A DNA stretch of 64,000 bases from Candidatus Oscillochloris fontis (GCF_004138135.1 NZ_RYFD01000020.1:1-64000), one strand, 5' to 3'; numbered from the stretch's first letter, positions 8,232-17,687 are shown. Program-made: numbers and translations. Notes: generated by a model not told the origin, from the letters alone.

Positions 8232-8244
8232 CTCCCTCCCCACC

Positions 8245-8273
8245 TTGCACCAGTGCCGCGCCCAGAGTATACT
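8245..8273 (+). promoter_or_regulatory. Sigma-70-type promoter of ychF
   Basis: TTGCAC (8245-8250) and TATACT (8268-8273) are 17 bases apart, placing the transcript start about 30 bases before the ychF ATG. The promoter begins 14 bases beyond the end of MITE copy A. Confidence 0.7.
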
Positions 8274-8310
8274 GGCGCTTCAGTGTGCCGTATGCGAACG
8301 AGAAAGAACC

Positions 8311-9393
8311 ATGAAACTTGCAATCATTGGGTTGGCGAACAGCGGAAAGACCACCGTCTTTAACGCGCTGACCCGTAGTACCATTGAGACCGCCGCCTTC
8401 TCTTCGGGGCAGATGGAGCCTAATCTGGCGATGGTGAAGGTGCCCGATCAGCGGCTTGAGGTGCTGGCGCAGATGTTTAAGCCGCGCAAAGTGACCTATG
8501 CCGATGTGCAGTATGTGGATGTGGCCGGGATTAGTGGTGGGGATGGCCAGGGCGGCGGGTTGCCCCCGGCGTTGCTCAACTATCTCGGTACTGCCGATGC
8601 GTTGGTGCATGTGGTACGCGCCTTTGCCGATGAGGCGGTGGCGCATCCGAATGGCTCGGTTAATCCTGTGCGTGACGTGGCGACGGTGGATCTGGAGCTC
8701 TCCTTCTCGGATCTGGCGATCATCGAGAAGCGTCTGGTACGCCTGAATGCCGAGATTACCAAGATGGCCACCAAGGATAAGGAGTTACGCCTCGCCGAGC
8801 GCGATTTGCTGGTGCGTCTCCAGGCGGCGTTGGAGGCCGAGACGCCGATCCGCAATGTGGAGATGAGTGAGGAGGAGGAGCGCATGATTCGCGGCTTCCA
8901 GTTCCTCACGGCCAAGCCGATGTTGATCGCGCTGAATGTGGGTGAGGATGCGATCAATAACCCGCCCAGTATTGAGTACCCCTTCCGCCATAGTGCGGTG
9001 GTGGCGTTGTGCGGCAAGATCGAGGCCGAGTTGGCGCAGCTCGATGATGCCGATACCGAGTCCTTTATGGCCGATCTGGGTATTAGTGCCCCGGCGCGTG
9101 ATGTGGTCATCCAGCGCTCCTACGAACTGCTCGGCTTGATCAGTTTCCTGACCGCAGGCGAGGATGAGGTGCGCGCATGGCCGATCCGCCGCAATACTCC
9201 GGCGGTTGAGGCGGCGGGTACCATCCACTCCGATATTCAGCGCGGCTTCATTCGGGCTGAGACGGTCGCCTATACCGATCTGATCAGTGCCGGGGGGATG
9301 ACCGAGGCGAAGAAGGTGGGGACGGTGCGCCTTGAGGGCAAGACCTATATCGTCCAGGATGGCGATATTTGTCATTTCCGATTTAATAAGTAG
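8311..9393 (+). CDS. ychF: YchF/Obg-family ATPase
   Basis: A 360-residue P-loop protein matching YchF in length and order. The G1 loop GLANSGKTT is at 7-15, switch II is near the DVAGISGG motif, a coiled-coil insertion rich in Glu and Lys follows, a nucleotide-base motif NVGED replaces the NKxD of true GTPases (family members prefer ATP), and a C-terminal TGS domain ends in the usual DGDICHFRFNK. YchF binds ribosomes and takes part in stress control and start-site choice. The ATG at 8311 begins the MKLAIIGL strand and follows an AGAAAGAA sequence. The gene is monocistronic and ends at a palindrome shared with the convergent gene. Confidence 0.96.
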   Translation: MKLAIIGLANSGKTTVFNALTRSTIETAAFSSGQMEPNLAMVKVPDQRLEVLAQMFKPRKVTYADVQYVDVAGISGGDGQGGGLPPALLNYLGTADALVHVVRAFADEAVAHPNGSVNPVRDVATVDLELSFSDLAIIEKRLVRLNAEITKMATKDKELRLAERDLLVRLQAALEAETPIRNVEMSEEEERMIRGFQFLTAKPMLIALNVGEDAINNPPSIEYPFRHSAVVALCGKIEAELAQLDDADTESFMADLGISAPARDVVIQRSYELLGLISFLTAGEDEVRAWPIRRNTPAVEAAGTIHSDIQRGFIRAETVAYTDLISAGGMTEAKKVGTVRLEGKTYIVQDGDICHFRFNK

Positions 9394-9394
9394 G

Positions 9395-9445
9395 GATTCG
9401 TTGTTGTTGTGTGGCGGCAAAGCCGCCACACAACAACAACGAATC
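9395..9445. repeat. Perfect palindrome between convergent genes (GGCGGC family)
   Basis: Twenty-four-base arms (9395-9418 and 9422-9445) meet at an AAA loop, with a GGCGGC/GCCGCC core and GTTGTTGTTG outer arms. It fills the gap between the ychF stop and the stop of the minus-strand decarboxylase gene, so it could terminate both. Confidence 0.85.
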
Positions 9446-9451
9446 ATCGGG

Positions 9452-10630
9452 TTAGGGGTTGACCCCAATCTCCGCTAACGCCTCATCGGGGTCAATCAGG
9501 TTAGCAGGCCCCGCGATCTTCCCCCGGATCGTTTCGAGACCCAGGCCCAGCCCCTGGATCGCTGCCACCAGTGCATCCTCGTGGTCGCGGTGGGTGATGA
9601 AGACCACCGTCGGCCCGGTGTCGGTCGAGGCGTAGACCGGTATTCCCCGCTCGCGCAGATCGTTGCACATGCGGAAGAGCGTGATATTCTCCGGCTCCCA
9701 GCCGACCAGTTTGTTCTCGCGGCTGCCCGACATGGTGATACCGTGGAGGCGCATGCTGTCCATCTCGGCCAACTGCCCCACCGTGCGCCAGTCCCCACCG
9801 CGAATCGCCGCTAGACACTCGATAATCTCGTCGGAGCGGCTCTGCATCCAACTGCGGAAGAGGCTACTCTCTGGCGCGTCATGGTGCGCCGACTCGGTCT
9901 TCAGGCCGATGCTCGAGTCAATCGGCACCGTCACCAGGCTGACATGTTCCATCTGGCCTTCACCGTCCAAACGCACGGCGAAGCTGTCGGCGTGGCTGAG
10001 GCTGGGGTAGCTCAACCAGAGCGCGAGGCCGCCAGCGGCACTGCGGCAGCCCGATCCGGCCAGGAGGCGGGCGAAGCAACTCAGGAAGCGCCGGTTGCTG
10101 GCCAGTTCGGGGCCATAGAGGGCGGCCAACGCCGCAGCGGCCAGCGCCGCACTCGCCGAGGCGCTGGTGCCTAAGCCCTTGCCCGCCACCCGCGACTGAA
10201 GCACGTTGCGTGACATCACGCGGGCACGAGTCTGGCAGCCGGTGAGTTCGCGTACCGCATTGAGCGTCTGCACCACCCGATCCAGATCGCGGCCAGTGGC
10301 GGTGATCCCACCAATCTCGGCGCAGTCGGCCTCCAGATCGGGGTCAAATTCGACATAGGTGGTGGTGTGGGCGGCACTATTATTGAGCGAGATCGAAGGC
10401 AGGTAGGCGATGCGGTAATGCCAATCGCTGAGGCCGTGGTACTTGAGGACACCCTGCATCGGATAGGCGCGGGCGGCAGCACGTCCGGTTGGGCGCGGAT
10501 CGGGGATACGCTCCGGGTAGGGTTCATAATGAACCCCGTGCTCGGCCAGAGCGGCCAGAATACGCTCGTGGCCAGTGCGCATCACCTCCAACATGTCGGA
10601 AAAGCCTACGGGGAGTGTGGTGGTTGTCAT
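9452..10630 (-). CDS. Mevalonate-pathway decarboxylase (phospho- or diphosphomevalonate)
   Basis: A 392-residue GHMP-superfamily protein of the diphosphomevalonate decarboxylase family. Seen: the KYHG motif (KYWG in classical enzymes), the ATP-binding Ser-rich loop GKGLGTSASASAA and the catalytic-Asp motif STDTGPTVVFI. It converts a phosphorylated mevalonate to isopentenyl (di)phosphate with ATP use. In Roseiflexus castenholzii the homologue was shown to act on mevalonate 5-phosphate, feeding an isopentenyl phosphate kinase; by relationship this protein may do the same. The ATG at 10630 is preferred over a start 14 codons earlier because the family begins shortly before the first helix. It lies 50 bases downstream of guaB on the same strand. 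Confidence 0.87.
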   Translation of the reverse strand: MTTTTLPVGFSDMLEVMRTGHERILAALAEHGVHYEPYPERIPDPRPTGRAAARAYPMQGVLKYHGLSDWHYRIAYLPSISLNNSAAHTTTYVEFDPDLEADCAEIGGITATGRDLDRVVQTLNAVRELTGCQTRARVMSRNVLQSRVAGKGLGTSASASAALAAAALAALYGPELASNRRFLSCFARLLAGSGCRSAAGGLALWLSYPSLSHADSFAVRLDGEGQMEHVSLVTVPIDSSIGLKTESAHHDAPESSLFRSWMQSRSDEIIECLAAIRGGDWRTVGQLAEMDSMRLHGITMSGSRENKLVGWEPENITLFRMCNDLRERGIPVYASTDTGPTVVFITHRDHEDALVAAIQGLGLGLETIRGKIAGPANLIDPDEALAEIGVNP

Positions 10631-10680
10631 AGTTTCAGGAAGAGGTGCGGGCCAGCAGCAAGCCACCCGCACCCCGACAA

Positions 10681-12153
<1,473 letters not shown>

Positions 12154-12207
12154 TCAGGTTCCTCCGTAGTGGGCGCGCCAACGCTCGCCCTGCGAGTGAT
12201 GAGTTAC

Positions 12208-12292
12208 AAAAAGCCCCCGCGCAATAGAGGGGCGCAGGGGGCAGCGGCGGCAGCTTCTCGGATGTCGGTCGCATCTCTTCGACCCTATTGCG
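12208..12292 (-). promoter_or_regulatory. Structured leader of guaB: terminator with overlapping alternative stem
   Basis: On the minus strand, GCCCCCTGCGC (12242-12232) pairs with GCGCGGGGGC (12222-12213), with one bulged T, followed by five T (12212-12208): an intrinsic terminator before guaB. Upstream, CGCAATAG (12292-12285) is perfectly complementary to CTATTGCG (12227-12220), which overlaps the terminator's 3' arm. The two pairings exclude each other. A GGTCG/CGACC hairpin (12284-12267) sits immediately after CGCAATAG. This is the architecture of an attenuator or riboswitch; I cannot match it to a known class. Confidence 0.6.
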
Positions 12293-12317
12293 TACAGGTA
12301 CCGAAGATGTGTCCGGT

Positions 12318-12346
12318 ACTATACCCCGCGATGCGCGGATCGTCAA
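12318..12346 (-). promoter_or_regulatory. Sigma-70-type promoter of guaB
   Basis: On the minus strand, TTGACG (12346-12341) and TATAGT (12323-12318) are separated by 17 bases. Transcription should start near 12311, giving a leader of about 157 nucleotides. Confidence 0.75.
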
Positions 12347-12421
12347 CTTTTGTGACGGGCAGCCTCCCCATTGGGGCACAAAGTGGCATAAATTTCACCC
12401 TAACATAACGCTATTTGACTA

Positions 12422-12427
12422 TATAAT
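12422..12427 (+). promoter_or_regulatory. Possible -10 element of folD
   Basis: A perfect TATAAT lies about 90 bases before the folD ATG. I see no convincing -35 hexamer at 16-18 bases. The palindrome at 12451-12485 would lie in the transcript's leader. Confidence 0.4.
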
Positions 12428-12450
12428 AGATATACAAGAGGAATAAATTG

Positions 12451-12485
12451 GCGGTAGAGACGGCCCGCCGGGCCGTCTCTACCGC
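12451..12485. repeat. Perfect 35-bp palindrome in the folD leader
   Basis: Seventeen-base arms (12451-12467, 12469-12485) surround a single C. The outer GGTAGAGACG/CGTCTCTACC matches the TAGAGACGCAA palindrome family, but the centre is GGCCCG/CGGGCC. There is no T-tract. Confidence 0.8.
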
Positions 12486-12514
12486 TGCACACAACCTATA
12501 AAAAAGGATGGACT

Positions 12515-13396
12515 ATGGCTGCTATGGTACTGGATGGCCGGGCGCTGGCCCGTGAGATGCGCGAAGATCTAAGTTTGCGGGTCGCGGCGTATGTGGCGCA
12601 ACACCACCACACCCCCACGTTGGGGGTCATCCACGTCTATGGTGATCGTTCAGCCGAGCGCTATGTGCGCAGCCTACAAATCTCGTGTAACCGAGTGGGG
12701 ATGAACTTCAAGTACTACCTGCTCCACCACACCGCCACCCAGCGCGAACTTGAGAGCGCGATCTATACCTTCAGTGCCGATCTGAATGTGGATGGCATTA
12801 TCATCCAGATGCCCTTGCCGATCAAATATGACAGTGCCGCAGCCGTAGCACAGCTTGATCACCGCAAAGATATTGATGGTGTCCACCCGATCAACGTGGG
12901 TCTGCTCAATCAGAACAAGCCCAGCTTGGTGCCGAATACACCCGCCGGTGGCATGCTGATTCTCGAACGCTACGGGATCGAACTTGCCGGACGCGATGCG
13001 GTGGTGATCGGGCGCAGCGCCATCGTGGGTGGTCCGATGTCTACCATGCTGCTCAACGCCGAAGCGACGGTCGAGATCTGCCACCGCGCCACGCGCAACC
13101 TCGCCGATAAGGTGCGGCGCGCTGATGTTGTGGTGACTGCCGCCGGGAAGATCGGGCTGGTGACGGGGGAGATGCTCAAGCCGGGTGCGACGGTGATTGA
13201 CTTCGGGATTAACGTGCGCTCCGATAATACCATCTGTGGTGACGTGGACTACGCGAGTGCCTTCGAGGTGGCCGGGGCGATCACGCCGGTACCGGGGGGC
13301 ACCGGGCCAGTTACGACGATGGTGCTGCTGGATAACGTGCTCAAGGCGGCAATCGTGACCCACGTTGATATTGATGAAGATATGGCTCAGTGTTGA
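12515..13396 (+). CDS. folD: FolD-family methylenetetrahydrofolate dehydrogenase, catalytic Lys replaced by Leu
   Basis: A 293-residue FolD homologue; FolD interconverts methylene-, methenyl- and formyl-tetrahydrofolate. The N-terminal catalytic domain and the NADP-binding Rossmann domain (VVIGRSAIVGGPM, about residues 162-174) are both complete. Gln98 (IQMPLP) and Asp121 (KDIDGVHP) fall exactly at the numbers known from E. coli FolD, and Tyr50 is kept. Position 54, the catalytic lysine of the YxxxK motif, is Leu (ERYVRSLQISCNRVG; codon CTA, not a one-base change from AAA). Such a protein is expected to be impaired in the cyclohydrolase step. AAAAGGATGG before the ATG supports the start. Confidence 0.93.
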   Translation: MAAMVLDGRALAREMREDLSLRVAAYVAQHHHTPTLGVIHVYGDRSAERYVRSLQISCNRVGMNFKYYLLHHTATQRELESAIYTFSADLNVDGIIIQMPLPIKYDSAAAVAQLDHRKDIDGVHPINVGLLNQNKPSLVPNTPAGGMLILERYGIELAGRDAVVIGRSAIVGGPMSTMLLNAEATVEICHRATRNLADKVRRADVVVTAAGKIGLVTGEMLKPGATVIDFGINVRSDNTICGDVDYASAFEVAGAITPVPGGTGPVTTMVLLDNVLKAAIVTHVDIDEDMAQC

Positions 13397-13512
13397 GTGT
13401 TGCTACAGGTGTTGGGGTTCACCGCCGAGAGCCATCTGGGTTGTGCAATCTCATCGAATAGTCTATCATCCCTGGCTAGAAGATTGTGCGCTTTTAGCCA
13501 GGGAGCAAATTC

Positions 13513-14379
13513 ATGCCCCCCTCCATTAGCCTCACCCAGAAAGCCCAGGGCATCTTCCAGATCTTTCGGCCTGAACTACCCACCGCCGCCGGTGTGTGCG
13601 TTTTGCTCGGCGAGGTTCTGGCCCTGGGTGCAATGCCCCCGCTGCCTGCGCTTGGATTCGGTTTTGCCTGCGGATTCTTGCTCTCCGGCTCTGCGCTGAT
13701 CACCAACGACTATTTTGACCTTGAGGTGGATCGGATCAATGCACCGCAACGTCCGCTACCCGCCGGGATTTTGACGCCATTCGAGGTGATGGTGCTCGGC
13801 CTCATCACGGCGCTTCTCGGTCTGGCTGCCGCATCTGCGTTCGGCTTGCTGGCCTTCGGGTTGAGCCTGATCATCTGGCTGCTCGGTTTCCTCTACAACT
13901 GGCGGCTGAAGGCGGCGGGCCTGTGGGGCAACCTCATCGTGGCGCTATCAGTGGGCATTACCTTTGTTCTCGGTGGCATCATCGTGGGCCACCCCTGGAA
14001 CACCACCGTTTGGACGTTCGCATTGATCGCGCTCGTCTTTGATTTGGCAGAAGAGATCGCTGGCGATGCGATGGACGCCGAAGGTGATCGGCAACGCGCC
14101 TCGCATTCGCTGGCCTTGCTCTATGGGCGAGCGACTGCCCTGCGGATCTCTGCGGCCCTCTTTGGTTTTGTGGTGCTATTGACGCTCTTTCCGTGGGGTG
14201 CGTTGGGGTTGGCCTACCGTATTCCGATCCTCATCACCGACCTGCTGATCGGCTTTTTTGTCATCCGGCTTCTGCGCAGCCAGACACCCACCGCAGGTCG
14301 CCGTGCCATGCGGGGCCTCTACCTGAGCGGTTCGCTGGGGTTGCTGGCATTTCTGGTTGGTGTGCTGGTGGGGGTGTAG
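13513..14379 (+). CDS. UbiA-family polyprenyltransferase
   Basis: A 288-residue integral membrane protein with about 8 hydrophobic segments, of the UbiA superfamily, which joins a prenyl diphosphate to an acceptor. The first Asp-rich motif NDYFDLEVDRINAPQRP spans residues 65-81. The second, around residue 180, reads DLAEEIAGDAMDAEGDRQR. The motif style resembles the geranylgeranylglycerol-phosphate and (bacterio)chlorophyll synthase side of the family, so lipid, quinone and chlorophyll substrates are all possible; the sequence does not decide. It begins at the ATG after GGGAGCAAATTC and is followed by the tRNA gene on the other strand. Confidence 0.88.
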   Translation: MPPSISLTQKAQGIFQIFRPELPTAAGVCVLLGEVLALGAMPPLPALGFGFACGFLLSGSALITNDYFDLEVDRINAPQRPLPAGILTPFEVMVLGLITALLGLAAASAFGLLAFGLSLIIWLLGFLYNWRLKAAGLWGNLIVALSVGITFVLGGIIVGHPWNTTVWTFALIALVFDLAEEIAGDAMDAEGDRQRASHSLALLYGRATALRISAALFGFVVLLTLFPWGALGLAYRIPILITDLLIGFFVIRLLRSQTPTAGRRAMRGLYLSGSLGLLAFLVGVLVGV

Positions 14380-14448
14380 GGTAAAGCCTGAGGGCCAGAA
14401 CCATCACTAGGATGATCCTGGCCCTCCGTGTTGCAGTGCCGTAACGAG

Positions 14449-14524
14449 TGGAGCCAATGCGGGGGCTCGAACCCCGGACCTGCTGTTTACGAAACAGCTG
14501 CTCTACCAACTGAGCTACATTGGC
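14449..14524 (-). tRNA. tRNA-Thr (anticodon CGT)
   Basis: A full cloverleaf is readable on the minus strand: acceptor GCCAATG/CATTGGC, D arm GCTC...GAGC, anticodon stem GCTGT/ACAGC with loop TTCGTAA (anticodon CGT, reading ACG), T arm CGGGG/CCCCG with loop TTCGAGC, discriminator T, and a genome-encoded CCA at 14451-14449. Confidence 0.97.
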
Positions 14525-14573
14525 GCGGACGGCACGTATTGTAGCGGAAATGTGCCCGCGTGTCAAGGCATGG

Positions 14574-14579
14574 TATCAT
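14574..14579 (+). promoter_or_regulatory. -10 element of a leaderless promoter
   Basis: TATCAT lies 6 bases before the ATG at 14586. The transcript should start at or beside the start codon, and no Shine-Dalgarno sequence is present. Confidence 0.45.
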
Positions 14580-14585
14580 CTCGGC

Positions 14586-15842
14586 ATGACACCTGCTACC
14601 CAACCAATTCGCGTCGCCATGCTGGCGCGCGTCGTCTACCCGCTGCACGGCTTTGGCGGTATTGAACGCCACGTCGGCCACTTGGTGACCCACCTCGCCC
14701 GCCTGGGCGTTGCAGGGATGCTCTATGTCCAGCCGACCCCCGATGGTCACGCGCCCACCCCCCAGGAGATCCCCGCGCTGGCCGATGGGTTGTGGCAGGT
14801 GCATCCGCTACGCTACGACTATACCTCGCCGCTCTTGCCGCCGAATGGTATCATCGGGCGCCAGATCAATTATCCCTGGTATACCTGGCAACTCGGTCTG
14901 CGCACTGCGGCGGCTGTGCGCCAGGGCATGTTCGATGTGGTGCATAGCCAGGGCTTGTGCGCCACCGGCTATGCCGCCATCCGCCAGCGTGACCCGCTGC
15001 TGCGTCGGGTGCCCTTCGTGGCCAACCCGCACGGTATGGAGGAGTTCCGCACCCCCGATTGGCGTAAGTGGTTGGCCTATGCGCCCTTCCGCGCCATGTA
15101 TGCCTATGGCCACCGCGCTGCCGACCGCGCCATCGCCACTGATGCCTGCACCCAGGACGATCTGCCGCGCTATTTGCGGGTGGCTCCGCAGCAGGTGGCG
15201 GTGGTGCCTTCGGCAATTGATGTGGTCGAGTGTGAAGGGCTGGTGCAACCGGTCTTGCGGCGTGCGCTGCGCGAGCGTTTCGGCCTTGATCATGCCCAGC
15301 CGGTCTTCCTCAGTGTCGGGCGGCTGGAGCGCAACAAGGGCTTCCACATCCTGATTACGGCGCTGAGCCAGTTGCGCGATCTCCTCCCACTCCAGTGGCG
15401 CTGGCTCCTGGTGGGCCACGGCAAGGAGCGTCAGGCGTTAGAAGAAGCCGCCCGTAGCGCCGGGATCGCCGACCACGTTACCTTTGTCGGGCGTCTCGAT
15501 GATGCCGAACTGCATAGTCTGTATGAAGAGGTGGATCTGGTGATCCATCCCACCCTCTACGAAGGCAGTTCCCTCGTCACCTTAGAGGCCATGATCCACC
15601 GCAAACCGATCATCGCCAGCGGCATCGGTGGCATCCCCGACAAGGTCTTCACCGGGCGCAACGGCTTTCTGGTGCCCCCCGGTGATGTTGCCGCCCTCAG
15701 CGCGGCCATCCGCAATGCCCTGCATGCGTGTGCGCAGTGGCCCATCTGGGGCGAAGAGAGTGCCCGCATCGTGCGTACCACCTTCGATTGGCCGATTGTT
15801 GCTCGTCAGACGCTCGATCTCTACCATACATTATTGGGTTAG
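14586..15842 (+). CDS. Glycosyltransferase family 4
   Basis: A 418-residue GT4 protein, predicted to build an exopolysaccharide, glycolipid or glycosylated wall polymer from a nucleotide sugar. The N-terminal half holds the acceptor loop (PLHGFGGIERHV) and NPHGMEE. The C-terminal half shows VGRLERNKGFHILI and the donor-site motif EGSSLVTLEAMIHRKPIIAS followed by GIGGIPD. The ATG at 14586 was chosen because it begins the conserved first strand (RVAMLARVVYP) and sits 6 bases after a -10 element; an in-frame start at 14520 would overlap the tRNA gene. It is a monocistronic gene. Confidence 0.92.
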   Translation: MTPATQPIRVAMLARVVYPLHGFGGIERHVGHLVTHLARLGVAGMLYVQPTPDGHAPTPQEIPALADGLWQVHPLRYDYTSPLLPPNGIIGRQINYPWYTWQLGLRTAAAVRQGMFDVVHSQGLCATGYAAIRQRDPLLRRVPFVANPHGMEEFRTPDWRKWLAYAPFRAMYAYGHRAADRAIATDACTQDDLPRYLRVAPQQVAVVPSAIDVVECEGLVQPVLRRALRERFGLDHAQPVFLSVGRLERNKGFHILITALSQLRDLLPLQWRWLLVGHGKERQALEEAARSAGIADHVTFVGRLDDAELHSLYEEVDLVIHPTLYEGSSLVTLEAMIHRKPIIASGIGGIPDKVFTGRNGFLVPPGDVAALSAAIRNALHACAQWPIWGEESARIVRTTFDWPIVARQTLDLYHTLLG

Positions 15843-15937
15843 CCTCAAAAATTATTTTTACTCACCTAAATCTTGCTGCAACATTGCGAATCATTTCGGC
15901 GTCCATACAATGATGGAATGAAGATACGTTTGGGCTC

Positions 15938-16150
15938 TCACCCCCGGCCCCTCTTCCGCAGGCGGGAGAGGGGAGACGAGCGCGCAATGTGATGCGACAA
16001 ACAGGCTTAAGCATGAATTTTCTGTCCGCCCTTAAACACACGCGGGAGAGGGGTGATTCCGCAGCGCGATGCGTTCGATGCCCCCTCTCCCACGCAGTGG
16101 GAGAGGGGGCTAGGGGGGGAGGGCCGATGCACAACGGTCACGCTGATTTG
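15938..16150. repeat. Intergenic repeat with GGGAGAGGGG palindromes, copy 1
   Basis: This fills most of the 366-base gap before the adaptor gene. It contains CTCACCCCCGGCCCCTCT and two facing GGGAGAGGGG/CCCCTCTCCC arms around GATGCGTTCGAT, followed by ACGGTCACGCT. The same order of motifs recurs at 42784-42917. No open reading frame here looks genuine. Confidence 0.75.
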
Positions 16151-16208
16151 ACCCTTCTGAAACATTGTCTAACGTGTATGGTCTCTTTTCTACAAAAAGG
16201 CATGACCT

Positions 16209-17687
16209 ATGTTCACCATGCCAAATACCCGCCTCTGGATCGTTCCGTTGGCCAGCCTCTTACTGAGTGGCTGTGCTGGTTTTGGTGCTGCCGAACCGAC
16301 TCCCACACCGCTGGTGGATCTGGAACCAGAGACGCCTCAGGTGCTCGCCGATGGGCGGGTGTTGCCGTTTACAAGTACCGAGTTGCGCTTCCTCGCCCCC
16401 GGCCTTGTCGGTGAGATCCTCGTCCACGAGGGGGATACGGTCGCCGTCGGGGATCCGCTGGCACGTCTGGATAGCGCCGAGCTTCAGTTGGGGGTGGAAC
16501 AGGCCCAGGCCAGTTTGACCCACGCCCAGGCGCTCTATGCCCAGTTGGCTACCGGTGCCTCGCCGGATGTTGTGGCAGCGGCTGAGGCGGCCTTGGCCCA
16601 GGCGCAAGCTACCGCACGCCAGGTTGCGGGCAGTGTCACCCAGAGTGATCTGGCGGCGGCGCGGGCGAGTCTCGCTCAGGCACAGGCCGAATTGAACCAG
16701 CTCCTCGCTGGCCCCAAGAACGAGGCGGTGACGCAGGCGCAAGCGGCGCTCGCTCAGGCGCAGGCCGATCTCCAGACCCAGCGCGATGCGCTCTCGGCGG
16801 CCAAGGGTCAGGCTGAATTGCAACTGACACAGGCGGCCAATCAGTTGCGCGATGCCCAAGATGCCTATAGCAACATCTACTGGCAGAACCGCGAGGCTGA
16901 ACGTGATGACCCCGATCTTCCCCAGAGCCAGCGCGATGCCGAAGAGGCGGCGCTGCGTGCGGTGCAGAGTGCCGAGGCGCAATTGGCTCAGGCGCAGTTG
17001 GCTGTGGAGCAGGCCCAGCAGGCTGAACAGAGCGGTGTGGCGAGTGCTCAATCACGGGTGGCGCAGGCTCAGGCCAGCCTCGATCTGCTCCTCACCGGCG
17101 CTGATGCTGATCAGATTGCCGGTGCGCGGGCGCGGGTGGCAGCGGCGCAGGCCAATTTGGCGCACCTGACCGGTGAGGCGCGGGGTGGTGAATTGAGCGC
17201 CGCTCAGGCGGTCATTCAGCAGGCCCAGGCTAATCTCAACCAGACTCAGGCTGGTCCGCGTGAGGTGGATCTGGCCGTCGCGGCGGCGCAGGTGCAACTC
17301 GCCGAGGTTGCGGTGCAGCAGGCGCAATTGGCGCTGGATCGTGCTACCCTCAAGGCACCCTTTGCTGGAACGGTGGTGGCGATCAATCTGAAGTTGGGTG
17401 AGGTGACACCGAGTGAACCCGCCATCATCCTGGCTGATACCAGTGTCTGGAAGATTGAGACTAGCGACCTCACCGAATTGGATATTGTCAATGTTGTTGT
17501 CGGTGCGCCGGTGACGCTCAGCTTTGATGCAATTCCCGATCTGACCCTGGAGGGTACGGTGACGGAGATTAAGAGTCTCGCTAGTAGCTACCAGGGCGAT
17601 GTGATCTATACCGTGGTGATTAAACCGACTACCTGGGATGCGCGGCTGCGCTGGAATATGACCGCCACCGTGGCGATTGGGTACTAG
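16209..17687 (+). CDS. Lipoprotein membrane-fusion adaptor of a MacAB-like exporter
   Basis: A 492-residue HlyD/MacA-family adaptor. A lipoprotein signal peptide ends in LLSGC (Cys22), so the protein should be lipid-anchored outside the cytoplasmic membrane. The biotinyl-lipoyl half-motif (VGEILVHEGDTVAVGDPLAR) is followed by an unusually long, Ala/Gln-rich alpha-hairpin with repeated AQAxLxQ heptads (about residues 95-385), then the second lipoyl half (LKAPFAGTVVAI) and a beta-barrel. It heads a group with the permease and ATPase genes, separated from them by a palindrome. No TolC-type outer-membrane partner is in the window. Confidence 0.9.
   Translation: MFTMPNTRLWIVPLASLLLSGCAGFGAAEPTPTPLVDLEPETPQVLADGRVLPFTSTELRFLAPGLVGEILVHEGDTVAVGDPLARLDSAELQLGVEQAQASLTHAQALYAQLATGASPDVVAAAEAALAQAQATARQVAGSVTQSDLAAARASLAQAQAELNQLLAGPKNEAVTQAQAALAQAQADLQTQRDALSAAKGQAELQLTQAANQLRDAQDAYSNIYWQNREAERDDPDLPQSQRDAEEAALRAVQSAEAQLAQAQLAVEQAQQAEQSGVASAQSRVAQAQASLDLLLTGADADQIAGARARVAAAQANLAHLTGEARGGELSAAQAVIQQAQANLNQTQAGPREVDLAVAAAQVQLAEVAVQQAQLALDRATLKAPFAGTVVAINLKLGEVTPSEPAIILADTSVWKIETSDLTELDIVNVVVGAPVTLSFDAIPDLTLEGTVTEIKSLASSYQGDVIYTVVIKPTTWDARLRWNMTATVAIGY

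Noticed and set aside
12298-12319. GTACCG/CGGTAC hairpin in the guaB promoter region
   Set aside because: It is a perfect 6-bp stem, but it overlaps the -10 element and the start point, so most of it would not be in the RNA. It may be chance.
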